In this document: positions 1 to 5,932 of the stretch, in pieces
Layout: each line of letters begins with the position of its first letter
Numbering within the stretch: position 1 is the first letter of the stretch
NCBI GenBank assembly: GCA_964443885.1
Contig: CAYUES010000052.1
Coordinates: forward strand, 1 to 5,971
From: OMIS01 sp964443885
Lineage (GTDB): Bacteria > Patescibacteriota > Microgenomatia > UBA1400 > PJMF01
Length of the DNA stretch: 5,971 nucleotides
Direction of reading: 5' to 3'
Program-made: the position numbers and the translations under genes
The notes under the pieces: generated by a model
Seen by the model: only the letters and a program-made list of their open reading frames with translations
Database searches by the model: none
What the model was told of the DNA's origin: nothing

Positions 1-258
1 ACCAAAGCCAGGAATAGCAATTGCCCCGACACCAACCAAGAGTCCAGCCAGTCCACCGACCACAGCTCCGGTAGTCGCGCCTGATGCCATGCCTTCAGCA
101 ACGTGTGCTCCCGTATGTTCAGCTACTTCAGTAGCTCTTTTACCTTCTTTCATCACGATTGAAATGCTTTTGGGATCGTACCCCAATCTGTTCAACTCAC
201 CGAGCGCAGCTTCTGCATCAGTGGGTGTTTTAAAGACAGCAACTATTGATTTTGCCAT
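1..258 (-). CDS. General stress protein, YflT-like, with glycine-rich tail (partial)
   Basis: Partial gene: the ATG is at 256-258 and the frame is open for 86 codons to the left edge, so the C-terminus is missing. The product starts MAKSIVAVFKTPTDAEAALG, then has a LNRLGYDPKSISIV segment. This is the usual opening of the small alpha/beta domain of YflT-type general stress proteins (heat-induced stress protein family): a strand, a helix over a residue-pair repeat, then a G-Y/F-D-x-x-x-I-S strand. From about residue 55 it becomes a glycine/alanine-rich stretch (GATTGAVVGGLAGLLVGVGA) ending in AIPGFG. This looks like a glycine-zipper membrane hairpin, common in this family. Role in the family: stress-induced, molecular function unknown. 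The start is supported by a strong Shine-Dalgarno 6 bases upstream. It lies on the same strand as the DedA gene, but a 170-base gap argues for its own promoter. Confidence 0.8.
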   Translation of the reverse strand, partial: MAKSIVAVFKTPTDAEAALGELNRLGYDPKSISIVMKEGKRATEVAEHTGAHVAEGMASGATTGAVVGGLAGLLVGVGAIAIPGFG

Positions 259-264
259 ATGTAA

Positions 265-273
265 TCCTTCCTT
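265..273 (-). promoter_or_regulatory. Shine-Dalgarno site of the stress-protein gene
   Basis: On the minus strand this reads AAGGAAGGA, followed by 6 bases (TTACAT) and the ATG at 258. It fixes the start of the stress gene. It is notable because no other complete gene in the window has a clear Shine-Dalgarno. Confidence 0.75.
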
Positions 274-428
274 GGATATTTGTACGTCACTTTTTTTATT
301 TAAAACTATGAAATTGTTGATGAGGTTAAAAAAACGTAAGTAGTATGTAATAGATACTGGGTAGTACTTAAAAAGTGTTGTCTTGATTAGGAGGTGAACA
401 AACTGCTGTTGGGGGAAATAACAATCTG
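274..428. other. Intergenic gap between stress gene and dedA-like gene
   Basis: This AT-rich gap separates two minus-strand genes. It must hold the promoter of the stress gene, but several AT-rich -10-like strings compete on the minus strand and I cannot choose one. I see no GC-rich hairpin followed by a T-run, so no convincing intrinsic terminator for the DedA-like gene. The gap contains a perfect AGGAGGTGA on the plus strand at 389-397, which is TCACCTCCT on the minus strand; no convincing gene follows it in either direction. Confidence 0.5.
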
Positions 429-1115
429 CTAGGTAGCTGTTTTGTCTGAAGATTTACTATTTTTATTGGCGGCTTTGTCGAACATGGTTTCCCAAATATG
501 ATCTTTGAGTTTCAATAAAATGTAGAGTAATCCAAGGGTTAGTACAACTGCCAGCACGATGAAAATTGGCTGACCTTGCAGCTCTCCCCAAATTTTGGCA
601 GCAGTTTCTGCACCAACGTAGCCGACCCACAGATAGAAAGCACTGCGAAAAATATTTCCTAAGAATGTCATGAAAATGTATGAGCGCAAGTTGTATTTTA
701 TAGCACCTGCTGCAACCGAAACTAAAGTTGAAGGTACAATCGGCAGGGCTCGTGCCACAAATAAAAGCACGTCATCATACCAAGTTTTTGTCAAAATGCT
801 GCCAATTTTTTCGACTTCTTTGTGCGAAATACCAATGTACTTACCAAACTTGCCAACTACCACATCCTCTGCTTTATCCACGATGTAGTAGACACCCACA
901 GCAGCAATTGTCTTGGCGATTGAACCTAAAATAATAACCCAGAATAACTGCAGATAGGTGTAGTTTTGAGCTTGACCGATCACGGCGGCCGTCGTCATCA
1001 CAAACGGTGACGGAATTGGGGCAACTATTTCCTCAAGAAATGAAGCAATTACGGTAAAAATTTCTAAACTGGTTTGTTGAGCAAGGCTTTCAAGCCACGC
1101 GATGAGTGCGGTCAT
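429..1115 (-). CDS. DedA/VTT-domain integral membrane protein
   Basis: A 228-residue multi-pass membrane protein of the DedA (VTT/SNARE-associated) superfamily. Characterised members move undecaprenyl phosphate or other lipids across the membrane, or support envelope homeostasis. The expected order is visible. Residues 26-37 (FLEEIVAPIPSP) form the first proline-rich re-entrant loop with acidic E28/E29. Residues 121-128 (ARALPIVP) form the second, with R122. Then come an AAG segment, GNIFRSAFYLWVGYVG at 153-168, and a hydrophobic helix near 184-202. The tail after about residue 203 is polar, rich in K, S and D. The length is normal for the family. One difference: E. coli YqjA-type proteins have a second arginine six residues after the first, and here that position is P128. 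The ATG at 1113-1115 has no Shine-Dalgarno; a -10-like TACAAT lies 9 bases upstream. It is divergent from greA. Superfamily assignment is solid; the substrate is not known. Confidence 0.88.
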   Translation of the reverse strand: MTALIAWLESLAQQTSLEIFTVIASFLEEIVAPIPSPFVMTTAAVIGQAQNYTYLQLFWVIILGSIAKTIAAVGVYYIVDKAEDVVVGKFGKYIGISHKEVEKIGSILTKTWYDDVLLFVARALPIVPSTLVSVAAGAIKYNLRSYIFMTFLGNIFRSAFYLWVGYVGAETAAKIWGELQGQPIFIVLAVVLTLGLLYILLKLKDHIWETMFDKAANKNSKSSDKTAT

Positions 1116-1124
1116 AGACTGACA

Positions 1125-1133
1125 ATTGTAGCA
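1125..1133 (-). promoter_or_regulatory. Extended -10 promoter element of dedA-like gene
   Basis: The minus strand reads TGCTACAAT, an extended -10 (TGn plus five of six TATAAT matches). Nine bases separate it from the ATG at 1115, so transcription would start within a few bases of the start codon. No good -35 is seen, which the TGn element could make up for. A GCTCC direct repeat lies just upstream (1145-1154). Confidence 0.5.
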
Positions 1134-1188
1134 GAAAAACTATCGGAGCGGAGCAACTAAATAGATTCCGCATGTAGAATACACCCTC

Positions 1189-1216
1189 TTTCACTAATCA
1201 ACTCTCCTGTCATACT
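1189..1216 (+). promoter_or_regulatory. Possible greA promoter
   Basis: TTTCAC at 1189-1194 and CATACT at 1211-1216 are 16 bases apart, with a TG at 1208-1209 making an extended -10. Transcription from it would give a leader of about ten bases with no Shine-Dalgarno. Another -10-like string, TAGAAT at 1175-1180, lies further upstream but lacks a good -35. The match is moderate. Confidence 0.35.
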
Positions 1217-1233
1217 ACATCTATCTAAAATCT

Positions 1234-1710
1234 ATGCGACCAAGACAAGAACCACCCAAAACTATCCCTTTTACCGCTGAAGCGTTTGCCAAAAACCAAG
1301 CCGAGTTTGACCGTCTCACTAATCTGCGTGAAGAAGTAATGGAACGTCTGAAAGTCGCCCGCGAAATGGGTGATCTTTCTGAAAATGGCGCCTATAAATA
1401 CGCCAAGTTTGAGCTTGGTGACATTGGCCGCCGGCTACGCCAACTCAAGTATTTGTTAGTAAATGGATATGTTGCTGAAGTAAGTTCACAAACAAATGTG
1501 GTAACTTTTGGAAATACTGTTGTTTTGAAAAGCGGCGCAGATGAGTTTACGTTTTTTCTCGTTAGTGAACATGAATCAGACATGACTCAAAATAAACTGT
1601 CGATCCATAGTCCAATCGGCACTGCAATTATGGGCAAAAAAACTGGTGATCAAGTTACTGTTGAGACTCCTAGGGGATCAGTCCAGTATTCCATTATTAA
1701 AATTTCCTAA
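1234..1710 (+). CDS. greA: Transcription elongation factor GreA/GreB family
   Basis: A 158-residue Gre factor. It binds the secondary channel of RNA polymerase and stimulates cleavage of backtracked RNA, so stalled elongation complexes can resume. The N-terminal coiled coil (about residues 14-75) contains REMGDLSENGAYKYAK at 43-58. D47 and E50 are the two acidic tip residues that help hold the catalytic Mg2+. The C-terminal FKBP-like domain has the FGNTVVL strand at 92-98 and SPIGTAIMGKKTGDQVTVET at 126-145, ending in a YSIIKI strand. The full family length is present, with no frameshift. The KTIPFTAEAF segment that begins most GreA proteins starts at residue 9, so this protein has a short basic N-terminal extension; the next Met is within the coiled coil and too late to be the start. 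Between the two domains the loop is slightly short. It is divergent from the dedA-like gene. Confidence 0.93.
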   Translation: MRPRQEPPKTIPFTAEAFAKNQAEFDRLTNLREEVMERLKVAREMGDLSENGAYKYAKFELGDIGRRLRQLKYLLVNGYVAEVSSQTNVVTFGNTVVLKSGADEFTFFLVSEHESDMTQNKLSIHSPIGTAIMGKKTGDQVTVETPRGSVQYSIIKIS

Positions 1711-1725
1711 GCATGCGTGTAGAAT
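1697..1725 (+). promoter_or_regulatory. Promoter inside the end of greA for the downstream gene pair
   Basis: TTAAAA (1697-1702) and TAGAAT (1720-1725) are 17 bases apart; they match the -35 and -10 consensus at four and five of six positions. The -35 lies within the last greA codons. The predicted start of transcription falls at about 1731-1733, next to the ATG at 1734, so the mRNA would be leaderless. Confidence 0.5.
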
Positions 1726-1733
1726 AGATTTTT

Positions 1734-2177
1734 ATGAATCTAAAATCATTTTCAACTGTTCAAAAACTCGCTTTATTTTATGGCATCAGCTTTTTCTTCA
1801 TAGTGTTGCTCGGTTATATTCCTGCATTCAATGGTCCAGATCGGATGTTGTTTGGTCTTTTCCATATTCAATTTATTGATGATGCACTGCATGTCGCTAG
1901 CGGAATCTGGGCATTCTATGGTGCACTTCGCTCAAAAGCAGCCGCAATTTTTTACTTCAAATGGTTTGGACTCTACTACACTGCTGACGCTTTTGTCGGC
2001 TTCTTTACTGGTTACACCATTTTAGATCTGATCATGTTGAACTTGGGTGCAAATGCAGGATACTCCATGAGTCACTTTTCGCATAACATTGCAGTGAACT
2101 TACCACACTTTATTATTGGTCCATCAGCATTGCTCATTGGCCATATTCTGCATAAAAAGTTTGATAAAAAAAGCTAG
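1734..2177 (+). CDS. Small four-helix membrane protein of unknown function
   Basis: A 147-residue hydrophobic protein with about four membrane segments, near residues 13-29, 48-65, 72-95 and 119-139, and a basic tail (HKKFDKKS). It has conserved-looking polar positions within or beside helices: GLFHIQFIDDALHVASG at 41-57 and FSHNIAVNLPHFIIGPSALL at 115-134, with histidines at 44, 53, 114, 117, 125, 137 and 140. The pattern of a G-L-F segment followed by a helix with N/D and H, then G, recalls DUF4383-type membrane proteins, but I am not sure of this link. The histidines could bind metal or heme; that is a guess. It has no Shine-Dalgarno; a good promoter abuts the ATG. It is 6 bases upstream of the next gene, so the two are probably one operon. 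Real gene: very likely. Function: unknown. Confidence 0.82.
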   Translation: MNLKSFSTVQKLALFYGISFFFIVLLGYIPAFNGPDRMLFGLFHIQFIDDALHVASGIWAFYGALRSKAAAIFYFKWFGLYYTADAFVGFFTGYTILDLIMLNLGANAGYSMSHFSHNIAVNLPHFIIGPSALLIGHILHKKFDKKS

Positions 2178-2183
2178 CTTGTA

Positions 2184-3266
2184 ATGAAAAAGTCAAAAAT
2201 TATCTTCGTAGTTACTGCACTTATTCTTACAATTACGTTATCTTTAACTATCACTGCTCAAACTGGTATGGTTTGTAGTATTCCTGAAGGCACGCTCCCT
2301 CAAGTCACTGAAAATAACTTTCCAGATGAATTTAGCAGAAGTGAAGAAAGTACCTACTTAACATTTCCTGAGTGGTACATCGTTTATTCTTCTGATGAAT
2401 ATGCCGACTTTATTTCTACCAACAAACCCAGTGAGTTTCCGTACTTTGCCGGGATCTCACAGTACTGGCAAACCTACCGTTGTATTAATACCTACACTTC
2501 CAAAAACTATCCGTTCAATAGTGGCAATCAGTTAATGTTAGGTGTAATTGGCATGAGTTACTCTATTGAGTTTGGTGCGCGAGGTTTGTATGAAGGTACC
2601 GTCGGCAGAGTCTTTGAACTCACTAGCCCCCACTATAAAACAGAAGAAGATCTGTACGGTGAAAAAGTAGCAACAGAGTATGGGGAGTTCTTGCACATGA
2701 TTCCTTGGTTTGAGTTTCCCTTTTTTGAAAAACTTACTGGCCTCTGGCAAGAAGTTCCAATCTTTGGAAAAAACCCCCTCCGCAAACTTGAAAGACGGTT
2801 AGTTCTCTCGACTGAGTATCTAATTAAAGGCAGCTATGGATTTGTTCTTAAGAGAGCCACTCATTCAGTGTTGGGTGTGGCTGACCTCACTATTAAACTG
2901 CAAGTAAATACCGTTTCCGAAGAATTTTTACAAGCTCACGAAGAAGTTACTGTTGTGACAGAAGATGATTCAGGAGTTATTCTAAATTTACCACGCTATG
3001 AAGTATTTACTCAACTTATTCCACCACTACTTTCGAGTGGCTCAAAAATCAGTAGCATTGCTGGCAATGATGAGATATTCGCCACCATACTTGTTGATAC
3101 CTCATGGGTAAATGAAACTACCAGCACTACGATGTTTGAGATGGAGTATCTAACTCAACCTGCTCGGAGACGCGTTGGTTTACGCATTCCAGTTGCACAA
3201 CTCCATGAAGTTCTGCCAGCTCTAGAAAAAGATGGCGCTCAATTGGAGCATCTCTACGATTATTAA
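2184..3266 (+). CDS. Exported or membrane-anchored protein of unknown function
   Basis: A 360-residue protein with a lysine-rich start (MKKSK) and a hydrophobic stretch at residues 6-24, fitting a signal peptide or N-terminal anchor. The rest is soluble and would lie outside the membrane. It carries dense aromatic blocks typical of a conserved domain: TYLTFPEWYIVYSSDEYADF at 57-76, FPYFAGISQYWQTY at 85-98, MSYSIEFGARGLYEGTVGR at 124-142, and HMIPWFEFPFFEKLTGLW at 171-188, then a basic RKLERR at 200-205. I have the impression that similar proteins occur in other bacteria as hypothetical proteins, but I cannot name a family. C31 and C100 are the only cysteines and could form a disulfide outside the cell. 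It follows the small membrane protein by 6 bases, without a Shine-Dalgarno, and its stop is 11 bases from that of the converging FAD oxidoreductase gene. Confidence 0.82.
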   Translation: MKKSKIIFVVTALILTITLSLTITAQTGMVCSIPEGTLPQVTENNFPDEFSRSEESTYLTFPEWYIVYSSDEYADFISTNKPSEFPYFAGISQYWQTYRCINTYTSKNYPFNSGNQLMLGVIGMSYSIEFGARGLYEGTVGRVFELTSPHYKTEEDLYGEKVATEYGEFLHMIPWFEFPFFEKLTGLWQEVPIFGKNPLRKLERRLVLSTEYLIKGSYGFVLKRATHSVLGVADLTIKLQVNTVSEEFLQAHEEVTVVTEDDSGVILNLPRYEVFTQLIPPLLSSGSKISSIAGNDEIFATILVDTSWVNETTSTTMFEMEYLTQPARRRVGLRIPVAQLHEVLPALEKDGAQLEHLYDY

Positions 3267-3275
3267 AAAATAATC
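3258..3275. terminator. AT-rich inverted repeat between convergent genes
   Basis: GATTATT, a 4-base AAAA loop, and AATAATC form a perfect 7-bp stem. It overlaps the last codons and the TAA of the exported-protein gene and ends just before the stop of the FAD oxidoreductase gene. It could act as a weak bidirectional terminator or mRNA end. It is very AT-rich and has no T-run after it, so the call is tentative. Confidence 0.3.
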
Positions 3276-3277
3276 CA

Positions 3278-4939
3278 CTAAATTTCTGCAGAGTATTTTT
3301 CGTAAAATGTGTTTGTAAACAGAGCATCAGGATCGTACTTTCGCTTGGCTGCAAAAAATTCGGGCAACACAGGATACGCTGCTTGTAGTTGTTCAGCTGT
3401 ATAGTTGAGTTGATAAGGCAAGAAAAATTTCCCACCCATTTGTGTAGTTAACTCAATCAGTTGTTGTGAGACTGCAGTCATTTTTGTACTGCCACGACTG
3501 TCAGTTGTTTGATTCAAATACAACACAATCGCAAACATGTTATCTTCTGTCGCATAACTCAGTAAATTGTCCTCTTTATGCACCACCCGAACCGATACAT
3601 TCAAAGTGTTGGCATGATTTTGCGTGAGAATTTTTTTCATTCCTGCCACAAACTCAGGAAATGTTTCTTGTGGTATGAAGTATTCTTGCAAAATATCAGT
3701 ATCATTTTTCAAGTTATTTTTTGTGTACGGTACCGAATCATGCATCGGATCATTACGTGAAATTAAACAGCTTTCACCCTCTTTCATTGCTTGATTTCGA
3801 TTGACAGTACAACTTTCCATCATTGGTTCAATGTTTTTTTCAGCGAACCACTTTACTTCTTTTGCCAGCCAGCCAGTTTTTGCAAAATTGATAACAAAGC
3901 GGCGCAACTTTACATTTGAAACTTCTGCAAGTGGTGCGATTTCTGGATCACTAACCGTTTGTTTTTTGTATTTGTATAAAATCATTTCATCTAAAAATGA
4001 GCTTGGAGCAGTTGAGAGATGTCCATAAAAAAGACTGTACTCAGTATTGTCAGCAACTTCTGACTCAAAAGTTGCTAAAAAATTATTGGTAGGAATTACC
4101 GCTTCTTCAAAGTCGTAGACTTCATTATCAGTAATATCTAGTTCTGCTTCCAAAATTACCCCAAATAAACCATAGCCACCAACTACTGCATTAAATAATT
4201 CCGGGTCGGATTCTTTTGAAATTTGCTTGACAGACCCATCAGCAAGCAAAATTTTGAGTGAGCGAACTGTGCCGCCCACTGAACCGACTGTATGATCCAT
4301 CCCGTGTGCATTAACAGAAATAGAACCGCCAACGGTAAAGATATCAGTCGACTGCATTGCTTTAATCGCATACTTTGGATGAATTATATTTTGAATATCG
4401 TGCCAAGTCGCACCACTTTGTACCGTCACTGTTTTACGCTCTTCGTTTAAGGAAATTGTATTGAACTTCGTCATGTCCAAAACAATAGCACCAGGTGCAA
4501 AGGCATGACCACCCATACTATGCTTTACCCCAGCGATTGAAACTGTGAGTTTTTTATCTCTAGCAAACGCAACTGCCTTTTCCACATCCTCTTGTGAACG
4601 AACTTCGATAATGCCGTGAACTGTAGTTCTATTTAAACAACTTACATCATTAATTTTGCCACCCTTTTGTTTCCAGTCCAAAGCACCAAATGGATTCTCA
4701 ACACCCAATAATTGATCACTCGTTTGGGAAGTATCAGCTACTGCATCAATGGGATCACAATCTTTTTCACCAACTGGATCTGCTGAATAATACAAAATTT
4801 TATGAATTGAAAAAATAATCGCTATACAGAAAATCAGCAAGACACTGTTTACTTTCCGTGAGAAAAATTTTGTTGAGGTTGGAGTTTTAGGTGCAATTTC
4901 TAAAGATTTTGAGGTACTATCTGATTGCTTTTTCTTCAT
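3278..4939 (-). CDS. Membrane-anchored FAD-dependent oxidoreductase (PCMH/FAD_binding_4)
   Basis: A 553-residue flavoprotein of the vanillyl-alcohol oxidase/PCMH superfamily, which includes aldonolactone oxidases and D-lactate-type dehydrogenases. Residues 31-51 form one hydrophobic anchor after a basic N-terminus. By the positive-inside rule the enzyme domain would face outward. The FAD domain runs from about 105 to 270. IIEVRSQEDVEKAVAFAR is at 110-127. GVKHSMGG is at 137-144, at the position where relatives carry a flavin-linked histidine, so H140 may bind FAD covalently. TVGGSISVNAHG is at 202-213 and VVGGYGLFGVILEAEL at 252-267. The C-terminal YDPDALFTN at 535-543 is typical of aldonolactone-oxidase-like members. 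Cysteines 61, 101, 377 and 391 lie outside the anchor. The ATG at 4937-4939 overlaps the trhO stop as ATGA and has no Shine-Dalgarno, so translation is likely coupled. Substrate unknown; superfamily sure. Confidence 0.87.
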   Translation of the reverse strand: MKKKQSDSTSKSLEIAPKTPTSTKFFSRKVNSVLLIFCIAIIFSIHKILYYSADPVGEKDCDPIDAVADTSQTSDQLLGVENPFGALDWKQKGGKINDVSCLNRTTVHGIIEVRSQEDVEKAVAFARDKKLTVSIAGVKHSMGGHAFAPGAIVLDMTKFNTISLNEERKTVTVQSGATWHDIQNIIHPKYAIKAMQSTDIFTVGGSISVNAHGMDHTVGSVGGTVRSLKILLADGSVKQISKESDPELFNAVVGGYGLFGVILEAELDITDNEVYDFEEAVIPTNNFLATFESEVADNTEYSLFYGHLSTAPSSFLDEMILYKYKKQTVSDPEIAPLAEVSNVKLRRFVINFAKTGWLAKEVKWFAEKNIEPMMESCTVNRNQAMKEGESCLISRNDPMHDSVPYTKNNLKNDTDILQEYFIPQETFPEFVAGMKKILTQNHANTLNVSVRVVHKEDNLLSYATEDNMFAIVLYLNQTTDSRGSTKMTAVSQQLIELTTQMGGKFFLPYQLNYTAEQLQAAYPVLPEFFAAKRKYDPDALFTNTFYEKYSAEI

Positions 4940-5859
4940 ATACTAAGCATAGCAGGATTTTCTAATCTCTCTACAGCAGCATTTGTAATCTTCACTTCAC
5001 ACTCACTTGAACATGCACCATGATGTTGTTCCTGACAATCTTCACAACAAATAAATAGCTCACCACAACTATACTCTGCACAGTCAACATACCGCGTAAT
5101 CGCTTGCTCGCAGTACAGACACTTTGAGATAACTACTGGATTCTCGGTATTAACTGGCACATGTAAGCGCTTATCAAATACGAACATTTCGCCTTCAAAG
5201 TGCTTGCCGCCAGCTTGCTCGCCGTATTCGTGGATTCCCCCATGGAGTTGGCGGACTTTTTTAAAACCTTGCTCGCGTAAGTATGCAGATGCTTTCTCAC
5301 AACGCACCCCACCGGTACAGTAGGTAACGACATCTTTTTCTTTAAATTTCTCAATAGACTTTACGAATTCTGGAAATTCACGAAAGTTATCAATCGGCGG
5401 AATAACTGCATTTTTAAACTTGCCCACTTCTGCTTCATATACATTGCGGGCATCAATAATGACAAAGTCTTCTTCATTTTCGTATAAGTTTTTTAGTTCA
5501 GCTGGTTCTATGTAGTGCGCTTTATTTTCAAGTGAAACATCTTGTCCAGTTTTTGCCACTCCCAGCGTCACAATTTCATCGCGCACCAAGACCTTTAGTT
5601 TTGGAAAGACTTGTTCCTCAGCCCACGAAATCTTCCACTCCATATTAGCAAACTCTGGATATTTTTCAGTTTCAGCCATGTAAGCATCAACATCAGCTAC
5701 TTCACCAGCCAAAGTTCCGTTCAGTCCTTCTTTAGAAATCAAGATTCTGCCTTTCAAGTTATGAGCAGCACAAAATTCTTTTTGCAGGTTTTTGAACTCG
5801 ACTGGGTTAGCCAGTGGCACGTATTTGTAGTAGAGAAGGATTTTAAATTTTTGTGACAT
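4936..5859 (-). CDS. trhO: tRNA uridine-34 hydroxylase, rhodanese-domain (TrhO/YceA family)
   Basis: A 307-residue cytoplasmic protein of the TrhO (YceA) family. TrhO hydroxylates U34 of certain tRNAs to 5-hydroxyuridine in an O2-dependent reaction, the first step toward cmo5U-type wobble bases. The N-terminal domain (about 1-95) has YYKYVPLANP and the strongly conserved GRILISKEGLNGTLAG at 37-52. The rhodanese domain (about 115-225) has IIDARNVYEAEVGKF at 134-148 and the active loop YCTGGVRCEKAS at 180-191, with nucleophile C181 and a second cysteine, C187. HGGIHEYG at 206-213 is also family-typical. The C-terminal part is cysteine-rich (C247, C250, C260, C265, C271, C272, C275, C283, C287) and may bind zinc. 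Length and motif order are complete. The TGA stop overlaps the ATG of the FAD oxidoreductase, so trhO is the first gene of a two-gene operon. No Shine-Dalgarno is seen before the ATG at 5857-5859. Confidence 0.95.
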   Translation of the reverse strand: MSQKFKILLYYKYVPLANPVEFKNLQKEFCAAHNLKGRILISKEGLNGTLAGEVADVDAYMAETEKYPEFANMEWKISWAEEQVFPKLKVLVRDEIVTLGVAKTGQDVSLENKAHYIEPAELKNLYENEEDFVIIDARNVYEAEVGKFKNAVIPPIDNFREFPEFVKSIEKFKEKDVVTYCTGGVRCEKASAYLREQGFKKVRQLHGGIHEYGEQAGGKHFEGEMFVFDKRLHVPVNTENPVVISKCLYCEQAITRYVDCAEYSCGELFICCEDCQEQHHGACSSECEVKITNAAVERLENPAMLSI

Positions 5860-5867
5860 TTCTAGGT

Positions 5868-5894
5868 ACTGTATTTAGAGTTATGATTATAACA
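5868..5894 (-). promoter_or_regulatory. trhO promoter region with perfect extended -10
   Basis: The minus strand reads TGTTATAAT at 5886-5894, a perfect extended -10; transcription would begin near 5879 and give a leader of about 20 bases. A weaker -10-like TACAGT lies at 5868-5873, 8 bases before the ATG, and would give a leaderless mRNA. A TTGACC lies upstream (5915-5920), but the 23-base spacing to TATAAT is too long for a normal -35. The stronger box overlaps a short inverted repeat, GTTAT-GATT-ATAAC (5880-5893). Confidence 0.5.
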
Positions 5895-5926
5895 TCTCAG
5901 TAATTCCACATTGCGGTCAATCGATG

Positions 5927-5932
5927 TATTAT
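5927..5932 (+). promoter_or_regulatory. Possible -10 box of the right-edge gene
   Basis: TATTAT, matching TATAAT at five of six positions, lies 9 bases before the ATG at 5942. No clear -35 is seen. The spacing repeats that of the other likely leaderless starts in the window. Confidence 0.3.

Noticed and set aside
89..343. Plus-strand 84-codon open frame
   Set aside because: It is antisense to the stress-protein gene, whose minus-strand product has a recognisable domain and a strong Shine-Dalgarno. This frame has no ribosome site and no domain-like pattern.
355..428. Intrinsic terminator after the dedA-like gene
   Set aside because: Only 4-bp stems such as AACA/TGTT could be formed, none followed by a convincing T-run on the minus strand.
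403..432. Micro-gene with CTG or TTG start after AGGAGGTGA
   Set aside because: At most ten codons including the stop, with a rare start codon or poor spacing, and overlapping the end of the dedA-like gene. It is kept as a finding, not annotated as a gene.
670..934. Two plus-strand frames within the dedA-like gene
   Set aside because: They are opposite a gene with clear family motifs and look like low-complexity antisense reading.
1646..1879. Plus-strand frame spanning the greA end and the next gene start
   Set aside because: It runs out of frame through two real genes; its translation has no domain-like features.
3127..3435. Minus-strand frame across the convergent junction
   Set aside because: It overlaps the FAD oxidoreductase in another frame and is antisense to the end of the exported-protein gene; there is no start signal.
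4936..4938. UGA read as glycine (as in Gracilibacteria/Absconditabacteria)
   Set aside because: The trhO frame ends at this TGA exactly at the ATGA overlap with the next gene and at a normal family end, so UGA acts as a stop here.
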